Assembly: GCA_027563935.2 (NCBI GenBank)
Contig: CM050449.1
Coordinates: 82,801,178 to 82,865,177 of the forward strand
Direction: 5' to 3'
Length of the DNA stretch: 64,000 nt
Source of the DNA: Costus lasius
Lineage: Eukaryota; Streptophyta; Magnoliopsida; Zingiberales; Costaceae
This document shows positions 1 to 12,369 of the stretch, piece by piece; within the stretch, counting starts at the first letter, position 1; the number at the start of each line of letters is the position of its first letter. The position numbers and the translations under genes are program-made. The notes under the pieces are model-generated. The model was not told where the DNA came from and ran no database searches. It saw nothing but the letters and a program-made list of their open reading frames with translations.

Positions 1-865
1 TCTCCATATGAATTCAAGAAAAACCATCCAAATTTGATATGCTTACACCAAATCAAAGAATAAAATAGGACTGATTTTAGGGTTTTGAAACGTAATCTAA
101 GGTTTTGGAAAACATAAATCTAGGCTTAGGGTAGAAACTTGCCATAATCAAGATTTGAGCTCTATAATCTCTTCTTCTCCAATTTCACCACCTTCACTTT
201 GCTCTCCCCCAAGCCAAACGAAAGTTGGTGAAAACCTTCATCTTTTCCCTTTTTTTTCCTTTAGCCTTATCCCTTAGTAGGAGGTGTCAAGTGTAGGTTG
301 ATTCCATCTCTCAAGCAAGCTTGAGGTGGCATAGAATATAAGCATGGCATGGTAAGTAAACTCGCAATTCTCACTTACATTTCTCCTTTCCACTTTCTTT
401 CTCTTTTCTTTTTTTTTTCTCTCCTAACTTGAGTTTTAGTTCCCTTCCTTTAACAATAATGCACTTGACATATTTTATGTACCATGACATGAATGGGTGA
501 CAAAATACAAATGTGATGTGATGCTAATGTAAAATGGATATTACAGAAATGCTCCCTGAAGCACGCGACATTCACGGCCCGTGAAGGACTCACGGCTGCG
601 ACTGTGAATATTGCGTTTGACCTTCGTTTTGCTCCAAATTTGGCATACGACCTCGTCTTTTCCTCGAGAATCATGTCATTGCCTTAAAACTCAAGAAATT
701 CATCATTTTTGTGCAATTTTTCCTGCATTTTCACAAAAATTAAGAAAAGTAAAAATTTCATACCAAAGTAGATAAAAATACTAAAAATTGGTATAAAATC
801 ATACAATTAAGCCTAGAATATCATATAAAATACAGGAAAAAACATGATGTAAATGCAACTCATCA
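1..865 (-). repeat. 3' part of an Athila/Tat-like LTR (truncated by window start)
   Basis: Non-coding, AT-rich. Read on the - strand it begins at 865 with TGATGAGTTGC, the usual start of Athila/Tat-like LTRs, and runs off the window. Layout resembles the LTR at 2232-3886: an AT-rich end of about 250 bp, then a short palindrome (TTCACGGCCCGTGAA, 571-585). The sequence itself is not closely similar to that LTR, so it is a different family. No gene is seen here. Confidence 0.5.
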
Positions 866-2231
866 CTCTATACTCCAAATCTTTGGTGAAGGCTCATTCG
901 ATGAATTCTCTTTGTTTTGCTTCAATTTTTGGACCTTTTTACCTAAAAGTCAAAAATACAGAGAGAAGGAGATTTTCTATAATATTTTGATAATTCATGT
1001 ATTAAACAAAGTAATTAATGTAAAAGATGACACAAATTTGATATAAATATGCTTGTAAAATACTATAAAATGTATGTTATCAAATACCAATGACTTAAAC
1101 CTTTGCTTGTCCTCAAGCAAATAAAAATTTCAAGAATAGAGAATATAAAGTTTGTATGGAATTTTCTTCATATATATTGAAAAAGTCTTTAATCCATGAT
1201 TCATGTCACAATCTCTCATACTCAGATTTATCAAGACACAAAATTTAAAAAATTTCAAATTCAAGGTAGCTAAAATTCAGATCTTTTATGCTGCTGCATT
1301 TAGATTTCAGTTTTTTCCACTATACCTTTTTACTTTTGTTTATTTCTCATGATAAATCTTGTAGCTTGAATGTTACTTCATGACTTCTGGGGGTTCTAAT
1401 CAGTTTTTGACCATTAGGGGATATTTAACGCAATTTGGTTTTTAGATCATCATTAACTCTTTTTACTTTTATGTTAATGGCTTAGTCTAAAATATAATAA
1501 ATTTTGTATAGTATATCTTGACTGATAGCTTGATGCCTGTGTTAGTAACGCGTGCTTAACCGGCGCATATACCAGTCTCACATTAACCATAGCTATCCCT
1601 TATCCACTATGGTACTAGATTGGGGACAATCTTCGAGACTAGATAAAATCTATCTCTAGGGACATTGTTTATGCAAATGTACACATAACGTAGGTGGTGG
1701 ATCGTGTGCTAGTTCAGGTGCTTCTGCTCCACCATCAAGGGTGATAGTCTAGTTCCCTCTGTCCTAAACTATGGTCCTCTATGGGTTAGGGAGGCAAAGG
1801 GAGCAGTTGCTGTTCCTGAAGATAAGGTAGTGCCTCTCCCCTTTCTTGGCCACCATCTTCATAGCTAAGCATGACTCTAGGTCTATCCTGGTGCTTCTTG
1901 TAGCTTGTCTATAACTAAAGAAATTTATACCTACAACTGAGATAAAAGGGGATAATCATCCCCCCCCCCCCCAATTACTATGGTGCCCTTAGCGGAATGG
2001 GAAACCCTAGATAATTTTTTGGTTAGATAGAAAGCAATGTTTATATGATAACCAAAAAAGCATATTTCAAATAAAGAATAATTCTGATTGCCTTACCATT
2101 CCATCGCTATCTCATGTACCAAAAATGGTATGAGAGAGGAGGCGATGGACATGCCTGATACACGGTGTTATATCCCAAGTTGTTTGGCGTGTACCTTGGA
2201 CTAATCCCCGGCAACGGCGCTAAAAACTTAT
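866..2231 (-). mobile_element. Internal remnant of an Athila/Tat-like element
   Basis: No convincing coding sequence. A second LTR-like terminus ends at about 1082 (TTATCA on the + strand), followed by a PPT-side hairpin motif (TTTGCTTG, 4-nt loop, CAAGCAAA) near 1100-1122, the same motif as beside the LTR at 3886. The right edge carries a primer-binding-type sequence, complement of 2206-2222, directly against the LTR that starts at 2232. So the LTR at 2232-3886 is flanked by internal sequence on both sides. A 12-base C run lies near 1962-1973. Confidence 0.45.
2206..2222 (-). other. Primer-binding-site-like sequence next to LTR A
   Basis: On the - strand, directly after LTR A, reads AGCGCCGTTGCCGGGG. 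This is the sequence next to the 5' LTR in many plant Athila/Tat elements, usually assigned (from memory) to a tRNA-Asp primer. It marks 2232-3886 as a 5' LTR for whatever lay to the left. Confidence 0.6.
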
Positions 2232-3886
2232 TGTAGTCCGTAAGTGCACGGATACTTGAAGTAATATTTAAGATATCGAACCACAGAGACCTACGTGTTA
2301 AGTACCAAATAGTTGTATTCTCACTAGCTAAGCGATCGAATGATGAAAGTAAGCAATATGAGGATTGTATGAAATATCAGAGAGGAAGCATTGGGACTAG
2401 GGTTTCATCCACCTTAATATATATGACTATATATAATTAAAGGTTCATCAATCTATTTTCGTTATAGTAAAGATATAGCTTACTTAATAAATAAATTAAC
2501 TCGCTCTCGCGCAGTCAATTTACAAAGAACGATCTTCACTCTCGTGTAAGATCTATTCAATGTTAAATATAGTAAACTTTGATTAAAGAGATTAAGAATC
2601 ACTCTCGTGCATTCCATCTCAGTATCAAGATCTCAAGCAAAACTAAGCACTCTCGCACCTTAGTTTCACAGGTTTTACTTAAGGTTTTCGAACAATTCAA
2701 TATCTATCTCTAGCATATTTTCATGTCTAAAACAGTAATAATTTCTAGGTTAAAACATCAACAAGAAATAAGCATCTAAAATCTAAAAATAAGAACACAA
2801 CCAATCTCTTGCGATGAGCTCCTACCATAAATTCTAGGGTTCCAAGTTTATGCGTATCATCTTCTCAGTCCATACACAAAAACTCTAAAACATGTTAATG
2901 CATGACACTAGAAACGATTAAAGACAATAATCTCTTAAGTAAAATTATCATACCAAAAATATCATGATGGAATAAAGATTATCTTGTCATTGAAATATCA
3001 AGGGGATTACTCCCTTTGTCCCAAAAGAAAGTTTAAGCTTGCATAGTGAAAAGATTACAATACACCATAATTACAGGTGATCAAAATACGAAAGGGAAGA
3101 GGAAAAGTTACTAAGCACAGTGCTGTAATCGAAATTACAGCACCGTAATAGGCTGGAAACGCGATGAACAGTGGCGTCACCCACTGTTTTGTTGATTTCT
3201 CTCCTGATCAGACTCCTTTCGATTTGAAACTTCTGGAGTATATTCTCCTTCACCAGGCAAAGCTTCAGTGTAAATTTCACGGCTTGAGGTGGTCTCTACA
3301 CCTCTCGGTACGAGGCCAAACCCTAAGTGCCTCTCTATCGGTTTCTCTCTCAATACTAGATAAAAATTAGGGCTTTCACTTCGTATGTCTTCTCCTCTTA
3401 AATACGAGTTCGTAGCAACTTTTGGATCTCAATTTGGAGTTCTGGATCAAAATATATGGTCCGCGCAAGATTCGGGCGAAAAAATTGAAAAACTGAGTCT
3501 AAAATACGGTACCGTATTTTAAATAGGACATTGCCATATTTTACCCAAAAATTCAGAAACTTTCTGTTTAAAATTCTCCAAAAATACGGTACCATGACAA
3601 TTGTTCCCAAAAATATGGTAGTGCCATATTTTTGCAAATTGGCTCCGAATTTCATGAAATTTGATAGGGAACTTCGTCTCAACGTCTAGAATCTATTGGT
3701 GTGCTCAAATCTTTCAAAATCCATCAAAAAATGGCACTTTTAACCTGAAAATGATCAAAAATAAGAAATGGTGTAGATTCTGCAATATTTGACAAATAAG
3801 GCTTAAAATCAAGCAAAATAGCATAAATATGACACAAAAAAATCAGTAAAATGACACAAAATATACTATGAATTTTGGTGTCATCA
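2232..3886 (-). repeat. LTR A (left, 3' LTR; about 1.65 kb)
   Basis: Shares long, near-identical tracts with 8093-9277, for example the stretches beginning CCGTAAGTGCACGGATAC and TCTCACTAGCTAAGCGATCG. Contains a perfect 20-bp palindrome at 3501-3520, centred on GGTACC, and imperfect relatives near 3583-3635. The tract of about 2720-3225 is absent from LTR B. Confidence 0.8.
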
Positions 3887-3904
3887 AACACATAAGGCTC
3901 AAAC

Positions 3905-3924
3905 TTTGCTTGTCCTCAAGCAAA
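3905..3924 (-). other. PPT-side hairpin motif
   Basis: TTTGCTTG-TCCT-CAAGCAAA, a perfect 8-bp stem with a 4-nt loop, lies about 20 bp inside the 3' LTR. A sequence of this type is commonly found near the 3' end of plant Athila/Tat interiors. A second copy lies near 1100-1122. Confidence 0.6.
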
Positions 3925-4296
3925 TAAATAAGAACAATGCTAAGTATGGAAAATATGCTCTATTATGAAAATTAAATTTCTAAAATATAATCACTCATGA
4001 AATGCTCCACCAACTTTTTGCACAAAATTTCAGATAATACATCGTCCTCTGAAATTAATCTTTAAGATCTACAACTTTGATCAAATAAAACTTCGCAACT
4101 CGCATAATAGATAGAATCTCAGTCTCATGAATTCACCCAAGTTTCAGTTTAAATCTATTATACTTTTGTTTATAGGAATATGATATCCAAAATCTTTTTC
4201 CACACAAAAATTTTTTTCCTTTTTATTATTCTTTTTTTTTTGGGTGGCATGTACCCACATAGATACATACTTTTTATTTGGACTTCGACTCTTTTC

Positions 4297-4430
4297 TTCG
4301 GTACCACTGTCAATTTTACACAGTGCCAAGTAGATGAGTCATGTTCTTTTTCTCTCTCCTTTTTTTTTATATAGACTTCAACCCATGTCTTAGGTACTAC
4401 TGTCAATTTTACACAGTGCCAAGTAGGGGA
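4297..4430. repeat. Short direct repeat containing CACTGT...ACAGTG inverted motif
   Basis: Two copies, about 95 bp apart (near 4300 and 4396), of a roughly 35-bp unit with core CACTGTCAATTTTACACAGTG, itself an imperfect inverted repeat. They lie in a T-rich tract of the element interior. Function unknown. Confidence 0.6.
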
Positions 4431-6473
4431 GTCTCTCACTCCTTTTGTGGATCTTGGATTCTTTCTTCTCAACAAATAGTAAGATGACCTAAACATCAAC
4501 TAGATTAATCAATTGACGTCAATTCAAAAATTACACTCATATGCTCGTTTTATTCAAGAAAGATGCTTCACTCTTAGATTGCATTCATCAAACAACATAC
4601 CTACCCAAAACTTTATGCATCAATCAATGAATAATTTCAACAAGTAGATATATATTGAAGAAATAAATTCAACATAATAGGTATATCTCCATTCAAGGAA
4701 TTGACATGCATAATCATAGAAAAATCTACACACCTCTCGTCACATGGATTCAAGTCATAAAAATTTTCAAACAAAAAAATATCAATATCAATGCAAAGCC
4801 ATGAAGCATCAAACTTATATAGTCAAAAGATGTAAAGTGATAGATCCGTATAATCACATAAAGCTCAAACAATGCAAAGGGTGTAAAGTGATAGAAATTT
4901 CAGGACAAGAAAAGTGAAGATAATCATATCAAATCAAGTGATCAAATTATAAGAAAGTGCAAACAATACTCACAAAACGATGTAGCAAGCTCAATCATCA
5001 TCTGTTGTATAGAATCGGGGTAAATGCGATTATGTCTAAAGATGTGCCTTTTGAAAATTTTCTTGCATAATTTTTAAGTACATAAGACTCAGTTCTAAAA
5101 ATAGTCCCTTACTTAAAAATAATAATAAAAAAAAAATAATTCTCTCAAAGGAAAATTAGAGATATCGTCAGTGGTCCAAAGAAGGTGTCGGTGGAAAAAG
5201 CTGATGTAGGTGAGAAGCAGAGGTGGAACAGATGCTAGCTGAAGAGCTGCTAGCAATGATGATGGTGCCGACAGTAGAGTGAGTAATCTCCAGTGGCCTG
5301 CTGAAGACTACAGTCCTGGAGGTGAGATCGTCGGCTGGTGGGCGCAAGAGATAATGCTACATAGAAAATCAGTCACTAATGAAGATTCTGCTGCAAAAAT
5401 AAATAAAATCAATATAATAAGAGGCAGCAAAAGAAGCAAGAAGCTGCTGGTGATGCTCTGCAAGAGGTGGAGGACAATTGCTCTTGAAGATTTCTGAATC
5501 TGGAGTCAAAAGAAGCTATAACAGATTGAAAACAAACAAAGCAGTTTCTGAATTTTTTATGAAAAGTAGTCATACCCAAAAATAAAATTTAATGATCCAA
5601 ATAGAAAATGGGAACCATGTAATAGAATAAGATATGTTCTTTTCAGACATATGAAAATCAAAGGATCAAAATCTATCAGGAATTTAGGGCATCAGTAGAA
5701 AGAAGGCTAATCAGATTACAAAACTACAAAAACTGCACAAAAGTTAATCATATTCGAAAAGTTGCTATGTTTCCTAGAATGATCAGAAAATATTTTTATG
5801 AAAACAATTAATCCACAAGATAGAATGTAACATGTTCTTCCAATTTCAAGTGAAAAATCACGGTTTCAAGTCACCAAAGCACCTTAAAAATACGCAGCAA
5901 AAGTGCTAATTAGATTAGTCAGAAGAAAACTGCTGTAGAAATTAATTAGAATCAAAAAGTTGCTAGGTGTTTTAGAATGATCCATGGACTTTAAAATTCA
6001 GCAAAAATATCCAGTTGATAGACCAAGATGAGTACTTCGTGATGGTGCCAAAGATAAAAAAATTTTCCAACCCAGTTTCTTAAAATCGCAATGAGAAAAC
6101 ACCTACTCAGATAAGCAGACTGCAAATTTCAAATACGGTACCGTGCATTTCCTTACGGCATTGCCGTAATATGCATAAAACTCTTGGGTCAGAAATCAGC
6201 AGAAATACGGTACCGTGAAGATGATTACGGCAGTGCCGTATTTTGAGCATTTTTTTTGCAAAAAGAAATAAAAAAATTAATTCTAAAAATAAATAAAAAA
6301 AATTAATTCTAAAAATAAATAAAAATAAAAAAAAACTAAGCTAAGTGATAACGCTTGGGTTGCCTCCCAAGAAGCACTAATTTTAGGTCCATAGCTTGAC
6401 CAAAACTCAAAAATCATGGTGAAACAGGTGAATCAGTACCAAAGTAAAGAGCAAACAATTTTCTGCATTTCCT

Positions 6474-7754
6474 TTATCCAAAAATTTTAGCCACTAATCC
6501 AAAAATCCAGAATTGCATATAAATCACAATCAAAGTGGCTCTCTTAAATATGCAAAAATCGAAATCAAAATTTTCAATGATTTTTCTATGTTTGTCAGTA
6601 AGCAAACTTATAAGTCCTTTCTTCAAATTTTTATCTTTAATTGTCATAGGACTTTGGTCAAAAGATATGAGTATTGGATCATCAAAATAACTTTTCTGTC
6701 TCAAAATAGGTTCCTTAATAAAGTATAGTTTTTCAAATACATCAGAAGATTCAACAGTAGATATGGGCAAAGTATCAAAGTGAGATTCATTCAAATCCTT
6801 ATCTAGATCCTCAGGTCTAATATCAAATAACTTATAAATTTCAAAATTATCATCAAAATCAAAGTGAGATTGTTCAAAATCAATTTCCCTATGTCTTTCC
6901 ACAAATAATTCATCATCAGAAGAATCAAAATCAGAATCATACAAAAAGTCATAATGAGATTTATCAGAATCAATAGAATCAGAGTCAACCACAAAAGACT
7001 TATCATTAATCTCAGCAATATCACCAAAATCAAAGTGGGGCTCATCAATGTCTGTAATTTTCAACTCTTTATCAAACTCATCAGATTTAGCCATAAATGA
7101 TACAACATCAAAAGAATCAATTTCATCAAAAGAGGGTTTTTCAAAATCAATTTTCTCAAACTTTTCTACAAACAAGTTATTAGAAGAATCAATTTTACAA
7201 TCATCAAAATCAGAGTGAGATTCATTAATATTCACATAAGGCTCAATCTCAAAATAGTCATAATCAGAGGGGGATTTTTCTAAATCAATTTCTTCAGTTT
7301 CCAAATCAAACTCAAATAAACAATCTTATTGTGCTATCTGGGTTTCTAACATTTCAGTATTAGCACATATATCATCTAGCCTATGTTTATGGGTAACATG
7401 TGCCTCCTCATTTTGTTTCATGAACTTTTCAAACATCAACTCTAAGTTAGATTTTTCAGTGTCCTTAAAGTATGGTTCAGAAACATGATTTGAGCAATCA
7501 TTAGAAAAAGAAGTTTGATGATTTTTCCATCTAGAATACAATTGATAAGATTCTTTCCATGATAAATTGGGATTTAAAAATTGACAATCAGAGGAATAAT
7601 GATCAAAATATCCACAAATATCACATCTAATAGAAGAAAGAGAGTGCATATAAGAGTTAAACGTATCTTGGAGTGTGCTCATTGAATCATACTTACCTTG
7701 TGGCATGTATACCTTACTTCTTTGAGATGCCCATGAATTGTGATGAAAAGACAT
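6474..7754 (-). pseudogene. Athila-like gag fused to an acidic repeat domain (one in-frame stop)
   Basis: The likely start is the ATG at 7754 (MSFHHNSWASQ). The first part resembles the C-terminal half of Athila gag: a CCHC-like knuckle (CDICGYFDHYSSDC) and an SNLE...METQIAQ-type coiled segment ending at about 7329. A TAA at 7326-7328 interrupts the frame. The same frame then continues for about 280 residues as a strongly acidic D/E/S/F-rich domain, with repeated motifs of the form SHxDFDD: SHSDFDD, PHFDFGD, SHYDF, SHFDFDD, SHFDT. Known gag proteins package element RNA; the role of the acidic tail is unknown. The single stop suggests modest age. It could be a captured host segment or an expanded low-complexity tract. 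Confidence 0.6.
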
Positions 7755-8003
7755 ATTTATCAAATCTATCAAGGACAGAAAGATAATCCAACACCAACCA
7801 ATCAAATTATTTTTTTCAGAATATATAACAAAAATAGAAAATCTAAAACACAAGTAAATTCACAAATTTCAGAAATTCTCAGTTCCGTCACAACTATGAA
7901 AATCCAAAACCTGCAAAAAGAAAAAAAACAAAGTTAAATCTAAAATAAATAAAACTTAGTCTAGCAATACTAACAACTATTTTGATATTAACAAAACTAA
8001 GGT

Positions 8004-8090
8004 CCCCGGCAACGACGCTAAAAACTTGTTGTATCCCAAGTTGTTTGGCGTATATCTTGGACTAATCCCTGGCAACGGCGCCAAAAACTT
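8004..8090 (-). other. Duplicated primer-binding-site region
   Basis: Beside LTR B the PBS-type sequence occurs twice. The copy at about 8058-8083 (GGCGCCGTTGCCAGGG on the - strand) directly follows the LTR. A second, altered copy lies about 54 bp further in, near 8004-8027. The sequence between them, including TATCCCAAGTTGTTTGGCG, also recurs at 2172-2190 beside LTR A. Confidence 0.6.
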
Positions 8091-8092
8091 AT

Positions 8093-9277
8093 TATAGTCC
8101 GCAAGTGCATGGATACTCGAAGTAATATTTAAGATATCGAACCACAGATACCTACATGTTGAGTACCAAATAGTTGTATTCTCACTAGCTAAGCGATCGA
8201 ATGATGAAAGTAAGCAATATGAGGATTGTATGAAATATCAGAGAGGAAGCATTGGGACTAGGGTTTCATCCACCTTAATATTTATGACTAGATATAATTA
8301 ATGGTTCATCAATCTATTTTCGTTATAGTAAAGATATAGCTTACTTAATAAAGAAATTAACTTGCTCTCGCGCAGTCAATTTACAAAGAATGATCTTCAC
8401 TCTCGTGCAAGATCTATTCAATGTTAAATATAAGTAAACTTTGATCAAAGAGATTAAGAATCACTCTCGTGCATTCCATCTCAGTATCAAGATCTCAAGC
8501 AAAATTAAGCACTCTCGCACCTTAATTTCATAGGTTTTACTTAAGGTTTTCGAACAATTCAATATCTATCTCTAGCATATTTTCCTTTTAATCTAAAACT
8601 TCTGGAGTATCTTCTCCTTCACCAGGCGAAGCTTCAGTGTAAATTTCACGGCTTGAGGTGGTCTCTACGCCTCTCGGCGTGAGGCTGAATCCTAAGCACC
8701 TCTCTGTCGATTGCTCTCTCAATACTGGATAAAAATTAGGACTTTCAGTGCATGTGTCTTCTCCTCTTAAAGACGAGTTCACAGTAACTTTCAGATCTCA
8801 ATTTGGACTTCTGGATCAAAAGATATGGTCCGCACAAGATTCAGGCAGAAAAATCAGAAAACTGGGTCTAAAATACAGTACCGTATTTTAAATACGGCAG
8901 TACCGTATTTTAAATACGGCAGTACCGTATTTTACCCAAAAATTCAGAAACTTTCTATTTAAAATTCTCCAAAAATACGGTACCATGGCAATTGTTCCCA
9001 AAAATATGGTAGTGCCGTATTTTTGCAAATTAGCTTCGAATTTCATGAAATTTGATAGGGAACTTTGTCTCAACGTCGGGAATCCATTGGTATGCTCAAA
9101 TCTTTCAAAATCCATTAAAATATGGCATTTTTAACCTGAAAATGATCAAAAATAAGAAATTGTATAGATTCTGCAATATTTGACAAATAAGACTTAAAAT
9201 CAAGCAAAAGAGCATAAATATGACACAAAAAGACCAGTAAAATGATACAAAATATACTATGAATTTTGGTGTCATCA
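8093..9277 (-). repeat. LTR B (right, 5' LTR; about 1.2 kb)
   Basis: Deleted counterpart of LTR A. Near 8870-8935 a 22-bp palindromic unit (centre CAGTAC) is repeated in tandem, where LTR A has a single 20-bp palindrome. The + strand start is TATAGTCC, against TGTAGTCC in A, a one-base decay of the terminal TG. Confidence 0.8.
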
Positions 9278-10369
9278 CACAGGTTGCTTAAAGATGAGGC
9301 TCAGGCATTCCAAGTTGAGAAATTTCTTTTTCCAAAAATCTCTCTCCAAAATGATTGCTCATCGAATTCCCTAGGCATGCACCTAGTTCCATCTTTAGGG
9401 AATCTGAGCACACTACTTACCTATGATAGATTAACAAAAATCTCCTAGTTCCTTAAACAAAAAGTGATCTCACCTAGGTCAAAGTCATTGTCATTGGAAA
9501 CTTGGACATGCAAGGATGAGAGGAATTCTAAAGCGAGTTCTAGTACAGCTGGTGTCCCCATCTTGAACTACGCTTTTGTTATTCCCATGCATTCAAACAT
9601 CCATTGGACATCTTCAGTTATCCCTACCGCACATAGGTGTCTAGGTCTACATACCTAGTGTTGACAAATTGTCGCTCCGACAAGGATTGAAATTTGTTTC
9701 GTTGCTCTACATTCTGGAAACTTATTTCATCTTCTGGTGCTCTCTATCTTGGCCTTGGTCCCGATATACAAACTTTTTGTCTCATGTTTTTTTGTAAAAA
9801 TGTTAGTGATATATCGAAATTGAATAGAAATGAGTAGTATACCTGTTAACATTAAACTTCTACAAAAAGTTTAGATCATAAAATATTAATTTGGAACCAC
9901 GACCATGTTTGTAATCACGATCGTGTTTCTGAAAGGGAGTTGTAGAATCTACTCTCGACTGAATAATCTTCTTTGTTGGTGATGAGCTAGGCTTTTGCTT
10001 GGCTCAAAATCTTCAGGGAATCACTAGCTGAGAAGGAAAGATCTCTTAGAAATATGTCTGAAGCTCTATCGAAGCAGCAAATGCCAAAAAATAAAAGGCT
10101 AAGTTCTCGGCTGTTGATTTTTCTTCGGCAGTGAATTTCTCATCGCCAGCGTTGAAACCTACCTGGTTGATGATGGAGAAGACTTTGTGTGGCTTTCAAT
10201 AATGTTTGGAAGCGTTTTGAAGCGAAGCGGAGTCGACATTAAAGAAAAAAATCAAAGCTTTTACTTCTCTAGTGACAACATGTGAAATGTTTGCCAAAAG
10301 GGGCTTCGGCGATTAAGTTTTGATTCAGATTCACCGACCACTAAAACTCTTCTCAAAGAATCAATTTTA
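9278..10369. other. No gene recognised; repeat-derived spacer
   Basis: Only short, unsupported reading frames. A palindromic patch near 9900-9930 (CACGATCGTG) matches the style of those in the neighbouring Athila element, so this is probably decayed interior or LTR of that element. Confidence 0.4.
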
Positions 10370-10846
10370 CTAGCTAAAAGATCCACTTATGTTCGCGAGT
10401 GTGATAGTGGTCATCTCCTTTACTTGGTTTCCTATACAATACACCTCTTTAGTTGTCCACTGATGGTGGTTGAGTGCTATATCCTCAATGAGAGTGAGAG
10501 AATCATCAATGGTCTTGTTCATTAGTGATCCTCTGCTAGCTACATCTATGGTTAATCTAGTACTATAATTTAAACCATTATAAAAAGTATATACCAATAC
10601 CCATTGTTCTTACCATGATGTGGACACATCCTTTACAGTTCTTTAAATTGATCCCAAGTTTTGCAGTGTGACTCTCCATCTTTTTGGTAGAAGCTAGTGA
10701 TCTGATTTTTGAGTTGGACAGTCTTACTTAGAGGGAAGTACTTCTGAAGAAAAGCTTGTGATAGTTGTTCCCATGTAGTGATGGACTCCCTAGGTAGTGA
10801 GTGAAGCTAAACTCTTGCTCTATCTTTTAGTGAGAAGGGGAATAAC
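10370..10846 (-). pseudogene. Athila gag, downstream half
   Basis: The - strand translation has classic Athila gag blocks: LFPFSLKDRA, SITTWEQLSQAFL, KYFPLSKT, ITSFYQKDGES, WDQFKEL, then FYNGLNYSTR and MNKTIDDSL. Several in-frame stops and frame changes show decay. It is the continuation of the gag half at 13234-13590, from which it is separated by the inserted element at 10847-13228. Gag would form the capsid; this copy cannot be expressed. Confidence 0.8.
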
Positions 10847-11780
10847 TGACGCAGGGAGGAAGTTTGAGATGCTAGAAGATATTAGGAAGAAGAGAAGAGA
10901 AACTTCCAAATCCATGGAAGTTCAAAGAAGAAGAGAAGAGAAAGAGGGGCCAGCGGCTCACCCTCAAGAACACTAGGGGCCATCGGCTCACCCTAACCTC
11001 ACAAGGAGGAAGATACACCACGAAGGGCTCCAAAAATAATATTCTGAACTTCACTACTCAAAAATGAGAATTACATTAATTTTATAGCCCTTTTCTCCTC
11101 GACGAATACATAGTCTCTCAAAATATCTGATGGCTGCTAATCCTCCTTTCAACATGGATGGTGGAGATGCATTAGACTCTTGGGCTCCTCTTTACTTGTG
11201 AACGAAGCAATTGAGCTTTGCTACAGGCGCATAGAGCTTGACCGGAGATAAATTAGCTGGAAGCTGCAGGCGCATGCAAGGCAACCTTGGAGCTAGTTGG
11301 CCAACTGTGATCGGCTGACATCTGTGTGCAGTATTCCCTTTTAAGCATGCTGAAAAATTGGTTGGCACATTGATTGGCTTGGTTGCATGCGCAGCTTTGG
11401 AATTGGAATTGGAGTGTTTTAGCTGGTCATGATTTGCAGGTTTATGCGTGGCTAGTTTTGACGTGAAGAGGTGTCTTGGTATTGGATTGGAATATTGTAG
11501 CTCAGCTATCCTTTTGGAATTTGTTGACTTTGACTGATGAGCTTGGTGATTGGCTGATTTTGACTTTGGAATTCTTTGAAGATTGTTGACTTTGATGTTG
11601 ACTTGGCTTATTCCTACTTAAAACAAGGGAAATGCAAACCTAAACTAATTGCAGCCTAATACATTGACTAGGAACTAAAAATGCTTAAAAGGAAATAAAA
11701 CCTAAACTAATCCTAATTGCAACAAAATAAAAGCAAAATAAATGCATGATTAAACCCTAAATAAATATGCTCCTGCATCA
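10847..11780 (-). repeat. 3' LTR of the nested element
   Basis: Full-length LTR, TG...CA type. It carries GA-rich and TTGACTTTGA-rich tracts. Its right-hand 200 bp resembles the end of 54404-55762. Confidence 0.8.
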
Positions 11781-12369
11781 GATTTCCCCTCTTTGAAAAT
11801 TTCACCTCCTCGTGAAATAATTTTAAACCTACAAGTCAAATAAAGTCAAAATAGTCAAAGCATTTTTTTTGTTTTTGAATTTTGCTCAGCTTTTTTTTTA
11901 ACCGTCAATTCATTTTTTTCTGAGATTTTTTTTTTAACAGCATTTTTTTTCATTATTTGGAAAGGAAAACAGTCTCACGCATCCACGCACGACGCTTTGT
12001 TTCTGCGCGTCACGCATGCGTGAAGCGATCGTTGGGGCAGCTGGCGGTGGCTAGCGGCTGAGCTGCATTGCTCGCCGGCGGTGGGGCAGATTGCGAGCTC
12101 CCTTTCTGTGCAGGCAGAGGGTGGAATCGACGAAGGGTGGCGATCAAGGCAGCGTATGATTTCGGCGGTGACGGAAACAGTGAGACGGGATGGTGGAAGT
12201 GGAAATAGGGGCGTGCATGCGAACGCACGATTCCGGCGATCCAGTGGCCAGATGTCAAGATCCTTCTGGCCACCAGATCGATTGTTGGAGGAGATGACGT
12301 GGACGGATTTGGAGGTTGATCAATGGGCTGGATGAGGTTCTTTGCTCTGTTGATTGCCGCAGGTTAGAA

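Larger units (their letters stand above)
2232..9277 (-). mobile_element. Non-autonomous Athila/Tat-like LTR retrotransposon
   Basis: Two direct repeats (LTR A 2232-3886 and LTR B 8093-9277) flank a 4.2-kb interior. Read on the - strand both start TGATGACACC, and A ends in ACTACA. The interior has, in order on the - strand, a PBS-like sequence beside LTR B, a gag-like reading frame (7754-6474) and a PPT-side hairpin motif beside LTR A. There is no protease, reverse transcriptase or integrase, so it would depend on another element. No 5-bp TSD is evident, because A adjoins another element's interior. It is decayed: LTR B lacks about 0.5 kb present in A. Confidence 0.75.

Noticed and set aside
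1962..1973. Run of 12 C (and 13 G near 18811)
   Set aside because: Homopolymers in decayed LTR sequence; likely slippage or sequencing uncertainty, no structural role seen.
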